From: Miscanthus floridulus
Taxonomy: Eukaryota; Streptophyta; Magnoliopsida; Poales; Poaceae
Direction of reading: 5' to 3'
Assembly (NCBI RefSeq): GCF_019320115.1
Contig: NC_089594.1
Coordinates: 20,190,880 to 20,254,879 of the forward strand
Length of the DNA stretch: 64,000 bases
Shown: positions 22,192-34,546 of the stretch, one piece after another
Numbering within the stretch: position 1 is the first letter of the stretch
Layout of the letters: every line of letters begins with the position of its first letter
Notes under the pieces: generated by a model
What the model was told of the DNA's origin: nothing
The model's input: only the letters and a program-made list of their open reading frames with translations
Database searches by the model: none
Translations under genes and position numbers: made by a program

Positions 22192-22463
22192 GTTAGACCA
22201 AGCACGCAGAGAAATTAAGACATGCATGCCGCGAGATTAATTACACTCTCGATCTTGAACCAGTCAAAGCAAGAAAAAAATCACATAATAATAATGTTAT
22301 GACATCGTACTTTACAGCATCTTTATTAGCTTTAATTTAGAGTATATATGTGTTCGATCAAACAATTGTAAATAAAGAATTAACCGATTTAGTACACAGG
22401 AGCTGGAGAAAGCACCTTAGTTGTTCACATGCAAAAAGTATATGGCATATATATACTCAAGAA
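22192..22463. other. short host spacer, no gene seen
   Basis: AT-rich DNA between the PIF-like element and the LINE-like insertion. Confidence 0.4.
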
Positions 22464-22480
22464 AAAGGTTTGTACCCATA

Positions 22481-23893
22481 GAACCCCCACCCCCGAGCGC
22501 TCCCCAACCGGCGACTCAGGGGGGCCCTCACCGGCGCCGCCGGACCCCCACCCCTCCGGCCGCTGCCATTCTCCGGCGCGCGGCGGCGGCGGCCAGCGGT
22601 GGCGCCCAAAAACGGCCTCCCACCGCAGCCCCGTCCCTCTCCCCTCTCCACCCCCCACCACACCTCCTCTTCAATATCAACTCCAGCGAGCTCGAGGCGG
22701 CTTTGGGACCTCCATGACTGGATCTCGCGAGCTCTGCTCCGGATCTAGTGTTTGTCGTGGTTTCTGGCTGGATCTGCGCCTTCCTACGGCTTTTGGGGCG
22801 GGTCCGCTCGTTCTTCATGTGGCGTCGCCTCTCCTCCACGCGGGGCGTGCGCGGGGCGGCCGGCCTGGCTCTGGCCGGCCCGTGGTTGCCTGGTGGCTAA
22901 CCTGCCGTGGCCAAGGCCGGTGCTCCACTACTGGGCCACGGCGATGGCGGCCGGCCAGTGGCCTCCCCTCTCTGGTGGCGTCTAGGACCACGATGGTGGT
23001 GGCTGGGCCAGATATGCCCTCCTCTGAAGGTCGAGTTGCCGGCGGCCGGTGGGCTGCTGGCAAGTGCTGTGGTGGTGTGCTGGCGACTTTGGCGCTTTGC
23101 CGTCGGTGCTGTCACTGCGGGTGCCACTGAGCGAAAACCCTGCACGTTTCCTCCGGGCCGGCGGCGGCGCAACATGTGCCATCTACCTCCTTGGAGGCGT
23201 CGCCGAAGTTTCGGTTCGTCCGGGCCAGGCCGGGGTTGAAAGTCCTACTCATGTGCTTCTTCCAGCATTGATTGGCGTCTGAGGACGTCAATTTCCTTCC
23301 TGAAGGCATCGCTGCAGCACTGCTGCAGCCCATCTCCCGTTGCTCTCGCCGGAGTTGCTCTTCTTGTGCTGTGTCTGTGTGTACTTCAAGCTACTCTTCG
23401 CATGGATCTGTCCAGCCTGCCGGGTGTTGCCACAGTCGTTTGGTTCTTCGCAGTGGATACTTTGCCGCTGCTTCTTTGACGGATGCTTTGCCGTCGTTGT
23501 TGTTCGGATGGATGCTTTGCCGCCGACGTCACTTGGGCTCCGCCATGCGCGTGATGCCCCTTCTTGCGGATGCTTTGCGCGTTGACCCTAGCGGATGCTT
23601 TGCCGCCGTTCTCCTCTTGGTGGATGCTTTGCTACCATGGCTTCACCTCTTGTGTTGGCAGCCCAGCGATGTTGTATTTCTCCTTTGCAGGTTCAGTCGG
23701 ATAGGGTTGTGGTGGACGGGTCTCCCCTTCCGCCGTTCTTTCTGTTCTGTTTGTCGCTAGGTTCCTAACCACTTTCTCTGTGGTTCTGTAACTGGCACTA
23801 TAGGTCCTCCCGTAGTTGCGTTGTGTAAGCCGTTCTTTCGGCACTCTTCTTCTTAATGAAATACGCGTGAAGTCGTGTTCTAGAAAAATAGGG
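22481..23893 (+). mobile_element. LINE-like non-autonomous retrosequence, copy A
   Basis: The 3' part (AGGTCCTCCCGTAGTTGCG ... TTCTTCTTAATGAAATACGCG ... CTAGAAAAA) resembles the 3' ends of grass LINEs, and the 5' part has the GC-rich start with GAGCGCTCCCCAACCGGCGACTC-like character. A diverged target duplication of 17 bp flanks it: AAAGGTTTGTACCCATA at 22464-22480 and AAAGGTTTATATACATA at 23894-23910 (14 of 17 identical). No reverse transcriptase is encoded. GATGCTTTGCCGCCG is repeated several times near 23480-23630. It is probably a retrosequence mobilised by LINE machinery. Confidence 0.6.
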
Positions 23894-24091
23894 AAAGGTT
23901 TATATACATAACAAATGATAGATTATTACTTATATTTAAACAAACAGACATAATCTCAACAAACTAGTACAACATAATGATTTAACAATTTTGTGTAAAA
24001 TGGAAGGATTACAATCTTGAAAGAAAGTAGGACGTTATTGAAAATCCTCAACAGATCGATAGAATGATAGGTTGCTAGTGTGCACTGCCTC

Positions 24092-25692
<1,601 letters not shown>

Positions 25693-25802
25693 CTCGTACA
25701 GGGCTACAGGCTAGTCTTTGTGCCTCTGAGTGCAGTGAGGTGTATTGCTTGGAGCTCTGGAGGTAGCTAGCTTGCTGGGGAACATGGACATCAGGACATC
25801 CA

Positions 25803-25810
25803 TATTTATA
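25803..25810 (-). promoter_or_regulatory. TATA box of peroxidase copy A
   Basis: TATAAATA on the minus strand, about 110 bp upstream of the ATG, in a good position for a core promoter with a leader of about 80 bp. Confidence 0.7.
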
Positions 25811-26408
25811 GCAGAAACTCCTGGACTCAGTCTGTTAGTATAAGCTTGAAGCTAGGTAGTATATAGCAAGCAGCCAAGCACTCCATGAATGCATGAATAT
25901 ATTTATATATATATGATTAGGTTAGATCATGTCATGTACCGGCTTCACCTCACCTTCACCTACTATGTTGGACTTCGATCGAGTTGAAAAGCCGGCAATC
26001 AAGGTTGCTTGCCCAACAGGCAACAGCTAGCTAGCTACGAGGAATCACTCGCGCCTTTCGCAATTCACACTGCTAGTCTGCTACTGTGTATGCAGACTGT
26101 CTTTAATTTAGGAAAGCGTGCAAGCATGGAGCTTTGCTTTTAGTCAATCGGAACGTATGTATTGTATCAAACCGTGTTTCTCTGAATGGTTTGATAAAAG
26201 TTACCCTAGCATCCTACTATAGGGACGGTTCGGCTGAACCGATCAAGATTTTGATCATCAACAGTTGCAGATATATGGTTGGAACCATTCAGAGACAGAA
26301 TTACATATGTGCTCACATCAGCATTCAGAGGCTCCTCTGCACACTGTGCTACCATGCAGATATAGTCCATAGTCGGAAGCATTCAGAGTCCAAGGGTCAT
26401 ACATATCT
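25811..26408. other. upstream region of peroxidase copy A
   Basis: No gene seen. Near 26175-26300 there are related TCTGAATGGTTTGAT and ACCATTCAGAGA segments in opposite orientation. Confidence 0.4.
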
Positions 26409-26422
26409 ACTCACATCACCAT

Positions 26423-26595
26423 AAAAAAAGGGCGTACCCAGTGCAGAGAGCTCCCACTCTGTGCGGGGTCTGGGGAAGGGTGTCGGTGGCAAGCCTTACC
26501 CTCGCCTGTGCAATACGAGAAGACCGTGACTCGAACCCGGGACCTTCCGATCACAGACGGTAAGACTCTACCGCATGCACCAGGCCCGCCCTTCA
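26423..26595 (-). mobile_element. tRNA-derived SINE, copy A
   Basis: Read on the minus strand it begins GGGCGGGCCTGGTGCATGCG, has an A-box-like stretch (TGCATGCGGTAGAGTC), a B-box GGTTCGAGTC, and ends with ACTGGGTACGCCC followed by a T-run, as in grass Au-type SINEs. A perfect 14-bp target duplication ACTCACATCACCAT flanks it at 26409-26422 and 26596-26609. Confidence 0.92.
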
Positions 26596-26609
26596 ACTCA
26601 CATCACCAT

Positions 26610-26785
26610 CATGGAAGTAATTCATAGACATGATGCCTGTTAGTGGTAGTGGCTGCTTGGGGAGAACAATGGTCATATACTTGTATTTAATTTATTTATG
26701 GCCAGAGCTATAGCACTGACAATTTAATAAACTGTACAATTTGACTACGCTATCCATCAAGATCACATATACTAATAGTACATTT

Positions 26786-26817
<32 letters not shown>

Positions 26818-27544
26818 GGTACTGTAAATATGGAATATCTGTTTGTTCTAAATAAAGTCACTATGTTTTGTAGCCCTCATTTATTTTGTTTGTCGCACTA
26901 AATATATGAAAAGGACTCAACAGCCCCGGCCCTCAGAGATGCATGCATATGTTGTGGATGTTTTATTTGCTTCCAAGAGTAGTTGTGAATAGGACAAGCA
27001 TGTAAGCCCTGATCAAGGCCTCAAGGTCAGAGCAGTTGGTGTTGTGAAGAAGCTTAATTAGTCAGCATGTATATATTGCCTGGACGAGGACTTTGTGTTT
27101 TGAGTACACTACTTTCACAATAATTTTACAAGAATATCGACAAGCAAGAGTCCACTGAATTTTCCATGCTACAAGGAGGCAGGCATGCAGTTCACGCATC
27201 CAACAACCCAATTGCGACCCAAGTCGTACGAGTACCAAAAACTTTCATTTCAGCAGTTCTAGCTATGCTCTCCATCTTGCTTCTAAATAAAAGCGATCGA
27301 ATATTCAACAGCTGGTGGAGAAGGTTCCAATGCAATGCCTACTTTTCAATATAGAGGCCATTTTGATTCAGGATATATATTTAAGTAATATTTATAGCTT
27401 CACTGGATATATGTTTTAGACATTTCTACGTACATTAAAGAGAGTGGGTGGGTCGCCACCAAACAACTATGACAAAACACTAAACGAATTGAGTTGTTTC
27501 ACTAGGATGGAAAATAAGAAATAATAACTAACCTTGGAACCAGT
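26610..27544. other. non-coding DNA with a (CT)n run
   Basis: A CT microsatellite of about 13 units lies at 26791-26817. Nothing else recognised. Confidence 0.5.
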
Positions 27545-27547
27545 GTT

Positions 27548-27788
27548 CACTACACCACAACACCGAGATTGGTGATGAACAATCTGACGCTAAAAGTGGA
27601 TACAGCGACAGACGATCTGTTGCTAAAAAGTTATAGCGATAGACTTATGCAGACAATGCAAGTGTTATCGCTAAAAATATTTAGCGACAGACAACACTTT
27701 TACTGACAGATAGTCTATTAACGACAGAACATGTGATTGTACATATGGCTTGATTTCCTCAGCAAGGCACTATATATCCTCTCCTCCT
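27548..27788. mobile_element. left end of older CACTA-like element X, copy A (truncated)
   Basis: Starts CACTACACCACAACACC after GTT (27545-27547) and carries repeats of TAGCGACAGA type. It is interrupted by the 12.1-kb element at 27789. After that insertion only 39929-40008 of X follows before the duplication join, so this copy has lost its right end. The complete form is at 46703-60283. Confidence 0.8.
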
Positions 27789-27799
27789 CACTGGTAGAG

Positions 27800-28030
27800 A
27801 ACCGAGCTTTACTCCCGGTGGGGAACCCCCTCTAGTCCCGGTTCCCCACCCGGGAGCAAGCATCCGGGACTAAAGGGGGGGTCCTTTAGTCCCGGGTCAG
27901 GAACCGGGACTAAAGGAGGACCTTTAGTCCCGGTGGGTAACACCAACCGGGACTAAAGGTGCCTCCTGACATGCCACGATGGCCGGCACCTTTAGTCCCG
28001 GTTGGTAATACGAACCAGGACTAAAGGTTT
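27800..28030. repeat. left subterminal hairpins of element 2
   Basis: Hairpins of TTTAGTCCCGG/CCGGGACTAAA arms between the left terminus and the 3' end of the TnpA/Ulp1 gene. Confidence 0.85.
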
Positions 28031-28336
28031 TTTCCTTTTTTGTTTTCTTTTCATTTTTTTGTTTTTTTTTTCAAAATAGGTTTTCGAAGTCGTATTGTAC
28101 GCTGCTAATTATACATTTATACGCGCGTATAGTATGTTTCGGTTCAAGCACAATGAACGTATTAAATCACACAATTCAAGCATAGAAATATATATATATA
28201 TATATGCATGCATGCATCATATATATATTTACATGCATGCATGCATATGTGTATTTTACATTATATTATTTCATGTGCATATATTACAAAAGATTGCATT
28301 ACAGTTGTTGTGACATAACAAGTTTCCTCTCATCCT

Positions 28337-31300
28337 CTAGCTTGGCTTCAATGGCAGTGTTGGGTCGAAGTAGAACTCGCCCTTGGAATCGATGACCTGC
28401 TCATTAAAAAATCCGGCTATAGACTCTTGAATTGCTTTGATTTGGTCTTGCCGTATGACCTTTTCCTCCAACCATCGAGTCTATAGGTTTGAATTAAAGG
28501 AAAATAAATTAATATATGTACATATATATATATAAAGACATAGTAACACAATCAATAATAATAATTAAATGAATATATAGTGTATTTTTAATGTACTTTG
28601 AGTCTCTCTGTAGGAGTTCTTTGGGAGAGCACCTTGATAAACTTGCAAACATAGTAACCACAGTAGTTGTTCCCCTGTTCCTGCCTCAGACACCACTTTA
28701 CGAGAAAAAGATTTGTCATCCAATCTGGTGATCCGGTGAAAGCTATATGTTTAATTAATAAAGATGATACGATTCAGGGGACTTACTTTCAAAGGGATTA
28801 CATTCAGTGGCGCTTTGCATTTTTTCATGTGTTGCTTCTCAATAAAGGTTTTCCAAACACTGCCCAATAAAAAATTTGCCACGTCATCAGATATAGTTAA
28901 TCATCATGTTTGTGTGTATATATAGTTGCTAGAGATCCCGAAATTACCTCTGGATAATATCTATCATATCTTGGTAGTCTTGTTGTGGTTTTCTCATCGA
29001 GTCATAGATTATCAAGTGACTTTTCACCAGATCGATGTCCATCAATATCCAGTGATTGCTGCATGTGTTTATAGGATATAACACATAACACTCATTAATT
29101 AACTAGAATCAACATATGAGCCATTAAGGATATGATCGACATGATTAACACTCACTTGAAGTTATAGGGAAAGAGTATATCCTTCTTGTGGCGTTGGTTC
29201 ACTAAGAAGTTCATGAGGTTACTCTCTGACTCAGACTTCCAATTAGTCTTTGGAGTAATTGGGTCTTTGAATACTATATGGGGATCAACAAAACCAATTT
29301 CATTGCAGCCTTCCTTTCTGAGCTCTGTCATTATAAATCTGCATATATATAGTACTTGTTAGGATAATTTATATGCATATACACACATATGATGAGTTTA
29401 ATAATAGATCGAAAGAATTATTACTTACAGGCAATAGCAGCTAATGATAACTTTGTCCAGAGAGGTCAGGTGGCATAGTTGATGAAATTCTGCAAAGTCA
29501 ACATACATAACATCATCGCCACGGAACCAATGTTCGTCTCTAATTCTGACACCAACGCAGAAGTCTCCACTGGTAGACGCCTGCATGTACCACTTGTTTA
29601 GCAGGTACATTTGCGTCCCCAGATCAGATAAGGCTTGAGGGTTGTATAGACTCTGGCCTAGTATAAATTTTTTCTTCCAAATATCAACCTCCGCCGCACT
29701 CTCAATGTTTCCATCACCAAACATCTGGTAAAGGTAGAGACCAGTCTCATCAAGAAATTCACCAAGGTGATCCAAATCGACATCCGGAGGTATGTTTGCC
29801 TGATGCATTAATCCTAAATTCGAACCATATTCATTACCAACAACTAGCGGGGGGATTGATTGGTGCGCTTGTTGTCCGAGTTGGGCAACTCCTTTCCCTG
29901 CCCGCTTCTTTTTCTGTGTCACTTCAATTGACTTGGTGAGAGTGCGGTCATAGTCCGATAACATTGATTTGGATGGCTTACGAGATTCCCGCTGTTGTTG
30001 CTGGTAAGAAGTCACCTTTTTTCTTAGAATATCTAGAGCAACGAAGAAGTACGGTTTCTCCGGGTTTCTCCTTGCTTCTTGATTCATTTTAAGTTTGTCA
30101 TAGAATCTAGACATGTCTTTTTTATATGCATCAGTTCCTTCTTCCTTCTCTTCAGATATTATTTTGGGAATAGCCCTTGGCTTCACGGTGGTTTTCTTTG
30201 CAGGCGGGGACTGGTTCTTCGTTTGAGGGGCTAGCCTCTTGCTAGGCTTCTTGGTAGGCGGGGGCGGGGGAGGCAGTAGGAGACCTCCTTGGAGGTGTTG
30301 GCAGCGGCAGTTGGAGACCTCCTTGGAGGTGGCGGCTGTGGCATTGGAGACCTCCTTGGAGATGGTGTGGATGCAGCCTTGCCTTCCAACACAATGTCAT
30401 CGTACAGAGCACTATGATGATCTGGTGATTGAACAATTGGATTTAGGTTGGGGGAGGATCTGCTACAAAAAAAGGAATGACATATTATTATGAGCAGATT
30501 ATTAATTATTTAAGCCAATACAAATTAATGATGTAGTGTTTTCATCCGCACGTACCTATGGTGAGGTAGTTCAGGAGGAGGTGGAGCCGACATCCCTGGA
30601 ATGATGATGTAGCGCTTGCGCCATAGAATGAATGTCTTCTCCGCTTCTCCTAGAGTCTTCTCGCCATCACCTCTAGGAATGTCAAGAGGCAAATCACTAA
30701 AACCTTTTTCAGCTTTATCTACCGAGATGGTAGCATATCCTTCTTGGATTATATTCCCATGAATCCTTGGTGTCTTGGTTCGGTCGATAGGATTAACAAG
30801 ACCGATAGCCACCTTGATTGTGGAATTCTCCTTCGGAATGTGTAGCTCACACGTTGTACAAGGTTCAGTGACGTCATCCACAGGGAAGCGCAGTCCTGTG
30901 TCCCCTTGATTTGGTATCTCCGTGGAAGCGCAGCTGCTTTTCAACTGAACAGATTGGCTAATGTTGATTCCTGGCTCTGATGCCTGCTTGCTTGCACTCA
31001 CTGCTATTTGCACTTGCCTTCTGATTTCCTCCTGCATTCTCGCTTCAAGGTTTTTTTCCCGCTCCTGTGCTTCACGCACTGCTTCCTCCAACCTCTAGAG
31101 CCGCTGTGCCTCTTCTTTCTTCTTTCTCTAGCGACTTCTGTAGGAAGGTCTGTCCTGAGGGAATCCATGCTCCCACGAGACACTTCCTTTGCCTCTAGTT
31201 CGGCCACCATATTCAATAGTCCCGATGGCGTATGTCAGCTCATCCTTCTCTCTGTTGGGCCTGAACGCACCACTAGCAGTAGCTCTCTGAGCATAAAACA

Positions 31301-32325
31301 ATCTTTCTGCTGCTTCTTGCAGTCTTGCGCCATAAACGCACTTCCCTAGTCTCCTGGTCTAGTGTTCCCCCATGACCGAAAAACCAATTCTTTGCACGTT
31401 CTCCCCACTCGAGTGATTCTGGTCTGATACCCTTGGCAAGAAGGTCTGCTTCCATTTTGTTCCACTTCTTAATGGCAGTCGGGTAGCCACCTGATCCCAA
31501 GGTATGGTGGTATGTCTTCTGTTGGGCATTACGTTGGTTCTTTATCACCCGACTCATACCCTCTTCCGAAGTCTTGTACTGTACAAACTCATCCCAATAG
31601 GGCCTCTGCTTTGAGATCGGGCCTGGGACAGTAAAATCTGGTGCTATGTTCTTCTTGACATACGTCGTGTATAGGTGTTTCTTCCAAGTCTGAAACTGGG
31701 TGGCCATCTTCTTCATTGCCCAATCCCTAACTCGCTCCTTCAATTCATCACCATCTATTATATCATCATAACCATCTGTTTGAAGCGTGAAATGTACCAA
31801 GACATCTTTCCAAATTAACGCCTTGTCATGATCGGAGACAAAACTGATATGAGGAGCATTGGTCTTCTTCTTCCATTCACGGGTACTAATCGGGAGCCGG
31901 TCCCGTACAAGGTAACCACAGTGGTGCACAAATTTCATTTTATTCGGCCCCCCCGGTTCGCCTGTATCCACATTGAACTCCGAGATGATGAAGCGGCCCT
32001 CCAATGGCTTTTTGGGACCTCGAACATTTTTACTCTTCGTTGTAGTTGTTGATGTCGATCCAGAGGGCTACAAAACATAAATATTATTTTTAATGTCATG
32101 AGCACACATAAGACATATGATGATAATATATATAGCTAATAATAAAAAATATATACTTGGCCAATATGTTGTTGCTCATTTTGTTCAAGAGCTAAGTACT
32201 GACTCCCGTCATCTGCATCCTCTTGCACGTTATTTTTAGCACCATCATCACCGGCAACTTGAGTGCCAGTGTTGATCAAATTCATCATCAACTCCTCCTC
32301 ATCCATGTTTCTCGAGGTCGGCCAT
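28337..32325 (-). pseudogene. TnpA-like / Ulp1 (C48) protease gene of element 2
   Basis: Eight exons in continuous phase: 32325-32157, 32067-30556, 30462-29429, 29338-29156, 29058-28948, 28859-28787, 28695-28597 and 28480-28337. Exons 1-2 encode an acidic start and a TnpA-like (Transposase_24 type) DNA-binding region (PKKPLEGRFI, LVRDRLPIS, SWEHGFP). Exon 3 has repeated PPRRSPTP segments. Exons 5-7 form a Ulp1 SUMO-protease-like domain with the triad visible: His in NNHWILMDID, Asp in IIYDSMRK, Cys in GNNYCGYYVCKF, plus the oxyanion Gln in RQEQG. Breaks: TAG in place of Gln at 31095-31097 (shared with copy B), TAG at 31128-31130 (this copy only), and one-base insertions near 30275, 30309, 31348 and 32315. 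The protease exons themselves are intact here. Whether one protein or two are made is inference. Confidence 0.78.
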
Positions 32326-32441
32326 CTAGCTTCAAAAAACAAAACCAATATATAGTACGTCAAATCTTTGCTTACATGCGTAAAATCTATGAACAATATG
32401 CATTATTAAATCTTGCCCCTCGGTCACTGGACGCAATTCGC

Positions 32442-32569
32442 CACACTAGGGCGAACTACGTCGGTACTAGGGCGAATTAGGGCTATACATAAACGGCCGA
32501 GGGCAAATTGCGTCGGTGACTAGGGCGAACCACGTCGGTGACATCAACAGCGCGGTTCGCCCTGGTGTG
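32442..32569. repeat. 128-bp inverted-repeat insert
   Basis: Ends CACACTAGGGCGAACTACG and, inverted, CACACCAGGGCGAACCGCG, with internal ACTAGGGCGAA repeats. It may be a mini CACTA-like insertion or a regulatory hairpin upstream of the TnpA/Ulp1 start. The copy in unit B is at 51599-51726. Confidence 0.6.
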
Positions 32570-32640
32570 ATTGTTTAGCATTTACGATAACGATAATACG
32601 AATGTTGATCAACTAGGCCACGAGAAAGGGCGGTGTGACA

Positions 32641-32890
32641 AGAGTGGCGGTGCTCCACTCTGCCGTATATATGTCTGTACACAAGGGTGAACGAGGGCGG
32701 CGGTGCTCCGCCGTATACATAGAAACGCATGGGCGAACGAGGGCGGCGGTGCTCCGCGACATATATATACATGCATATGAATACAAATGACGTATATATA
32801 CGTGTCGGCGCGGTGGCCGGTGTGCTGACGACGACGACGTGAGGCGGGCCGGCGTGCTGACGACGACGACGACATGAGGCGGGCCGGGGC
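32641..32890. repeat. GC-rich tandem repeats in the leader
   Basis: Two copies of GAACGAGGGCGGCGGTGCTC and two of GTGCTGACGACGACGACG with GAGGCGGGCCGG. They lie in the presumed 5' leader/intron region of the internal transcription unit. Confidence 0.7.
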
Positions 32891-32899
32891 GGTGTCGGT

Positions 32900-33560
32900 G
32901 CGTGATGTTGTGATCCTATGTACCATGTGAACCATGTAGTCATTCATCATATGAGAAAATTCTATGTTGATAATGTAAGTATAAGTCATTATGAAATGTA
33001 AGTATATGTGTCTTATTGCTAATATAACCATTACTATTTCTGAAATGATAAGAATTTATTTTCTTCTTCTACAGGCGATCTCTGATGCTATGATATAAAG
33101 TTTGAAGATAGTCTTCCCGGAAAAAATATGTAATGCTCATATTACTTTAGCAACATTAATATATTATATCTGTATATTCAAAGTTCACAAATGAAGAAAC
33201 ATTGAAGTTTTCCTTCATTTGTCTGTAGCCATGCATGCAAGTCCAACCAAAACTGCTTACATCATCACATGTGATATTTTTTATAAACTAAAAAACGCTT
33301 AGTTTACAAACTGGGTATCCAAATTGAGTTCCTATTTGACCATTATATATCCTACAACAAATCCTTCAAAAAAATTTATTTGGATATATTTGTACATGAA
33401 TATATTTGGATAAAATTTATTTGGATAAAATTTATTTGGATAAAAAAAGTTCCTATTTGTACATGAATATATTTGGATAACATTTCGTTAACAAACATTG
33501 ATCTATGAAGATAGAAAAAATTCTTCGATTGAGCAAAGGCAGTGTTCTAGATTCACCTCG
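32900..33560. other. AT-rich leader or intron, no gene seen
   Basis: Contains 15-bp tandem AATTTATTTGGATAA units near 33370-33480. No coding frame supported. Confidence 0.4.
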
Positions 33561-33817
33561 AGCTCGGCAGTGGAGGGCCGGGCGCGGTGGAGGGCCACGG
33601 GCGCGGTGGAGGGCCTCGGGCGCGGAGGAGGGCGCGGTGGAGGGCCATGGGCGCGCGCGGAGGAGGGGCACGGGCGCGCGCGGTGGAGGCCGCACGAGGA
33701 AGAAGAGGGCGGCGCCGGTGTCACAGAAGGCGAACGGACGCGGCGCGAGGAAGAAGAGGGCGGCGGTGTTCGACGAGGAAGAAGACGAGCGGATCGATCT
33801 GCGCCAGGCGCTGGAGG

Positions 33818-33826
33818 TTATATATC
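33818..33826 (-). promoter_or_regulatory. internal TATA box of element 2
   Basis: Minus-strand GATATATAA at the inner edge of the internal hairpin cluster, followed by a GC-rich leader (33810-33560). It would transcribe the TnpA/Ulp1 cassette. Inference from geometry shared with the terminal promoter. Confidence 0.55.
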
Positions 33827-33836
33827 AGAGAGAATT

Positions 33837-34081
33837 ACTCCCGGTGCCAGCCACCAACCGGGAGTAAAAACCCTTTACTCCCGGTGCGTATTACCAACCG
33901 GGAGTAAAGGTACCTTTACTCCCGGTGCGTGTTACCAACCGGGAGTAAAGGTATACCTTTACTCCCGGTTGGTAACACGCACCGGGAGTAAAGGGTTATT
34001 TTTGGCGGGCCACGAAACTGCAGCCCACCTTTACTCTCGGGTGGGCTTCCCACCCGGGAGTAAAGGTGGGCTGCAGTTTTG
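33837..34081. repeat. internal hairpin cluster of element 2
   Basis: Hairpins made only of the ACT variant (TTTACTCCCGG...CCGGGAGTAAA), unlike the terminal clusters, where the AGT variant dominates. One arm carries CTC where copy B has CCC (34036). Confidence 0.85.
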
Positions 34082-34089
34082 TTTCCCGC

Positions 34090-34546
34090 CTGTTTTAAGC
34101 AATAGTCTTGTTAAATACAATAGAAATGCAATAGTTTTTGTTAAATACATAGTAAATTAAATAAAAGGCATAAAATTATTTTGTTAAAAATATGAATTTT
34201 GTTTTTGTTTATTGCACATAGGAAAAATCTATAACCTAACTTTTTTTTATTTTTTGTTAGAATTATAAAACATAATGTAACTAATATTTATTATTTCGTT
34301 AATGCAAAAATGTAGTGTTTAATTAAAATTATTAAAACTATTGGTTTTGGACAGGAAATTTGTTTTCACATCATTTTAACGTTAATATTTTAATTTTTCA
34401 TCACTCAGTATCCTAATTTACCTTTTTGAGAGAGAAATCCCACCAAATCAAACATTGATTTAATTTGAAACATGACATAATAAACATCTGAATTCACAAT
34501 TATTACATAATATCTCAAACACACACTATATTAAATCACTATATCA
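34090..34546. other. AT-rich 3' region of the TNP2 gene
   Basis: Between the TNP2 stop and the internal promoter block; presumably the 3' UTR and terminator. No gene seen. Confidence 0.4.

Noticed and set aside
22429..23760. Several proline/arginine-rich open frames of up to 233 codons
   Set aside because: Frames overlap on both strands in GC-rich DNA, change between the two copies by indels, and contain no recognisable domain.
26423..26595. tRNA gene
   Set aside because: Promoter boxes are present, but the sequence extends into a SINE body, is flanked by a 14-bp target duplication and lacks a complete cloverleaf.
33498..34160. 220-codon frame on the plus strand (and 52655-53317)
   Set aside because: It runs through a GC-rich leader and the internal hairpins, opposite to the direction of the element genes. 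No domain.
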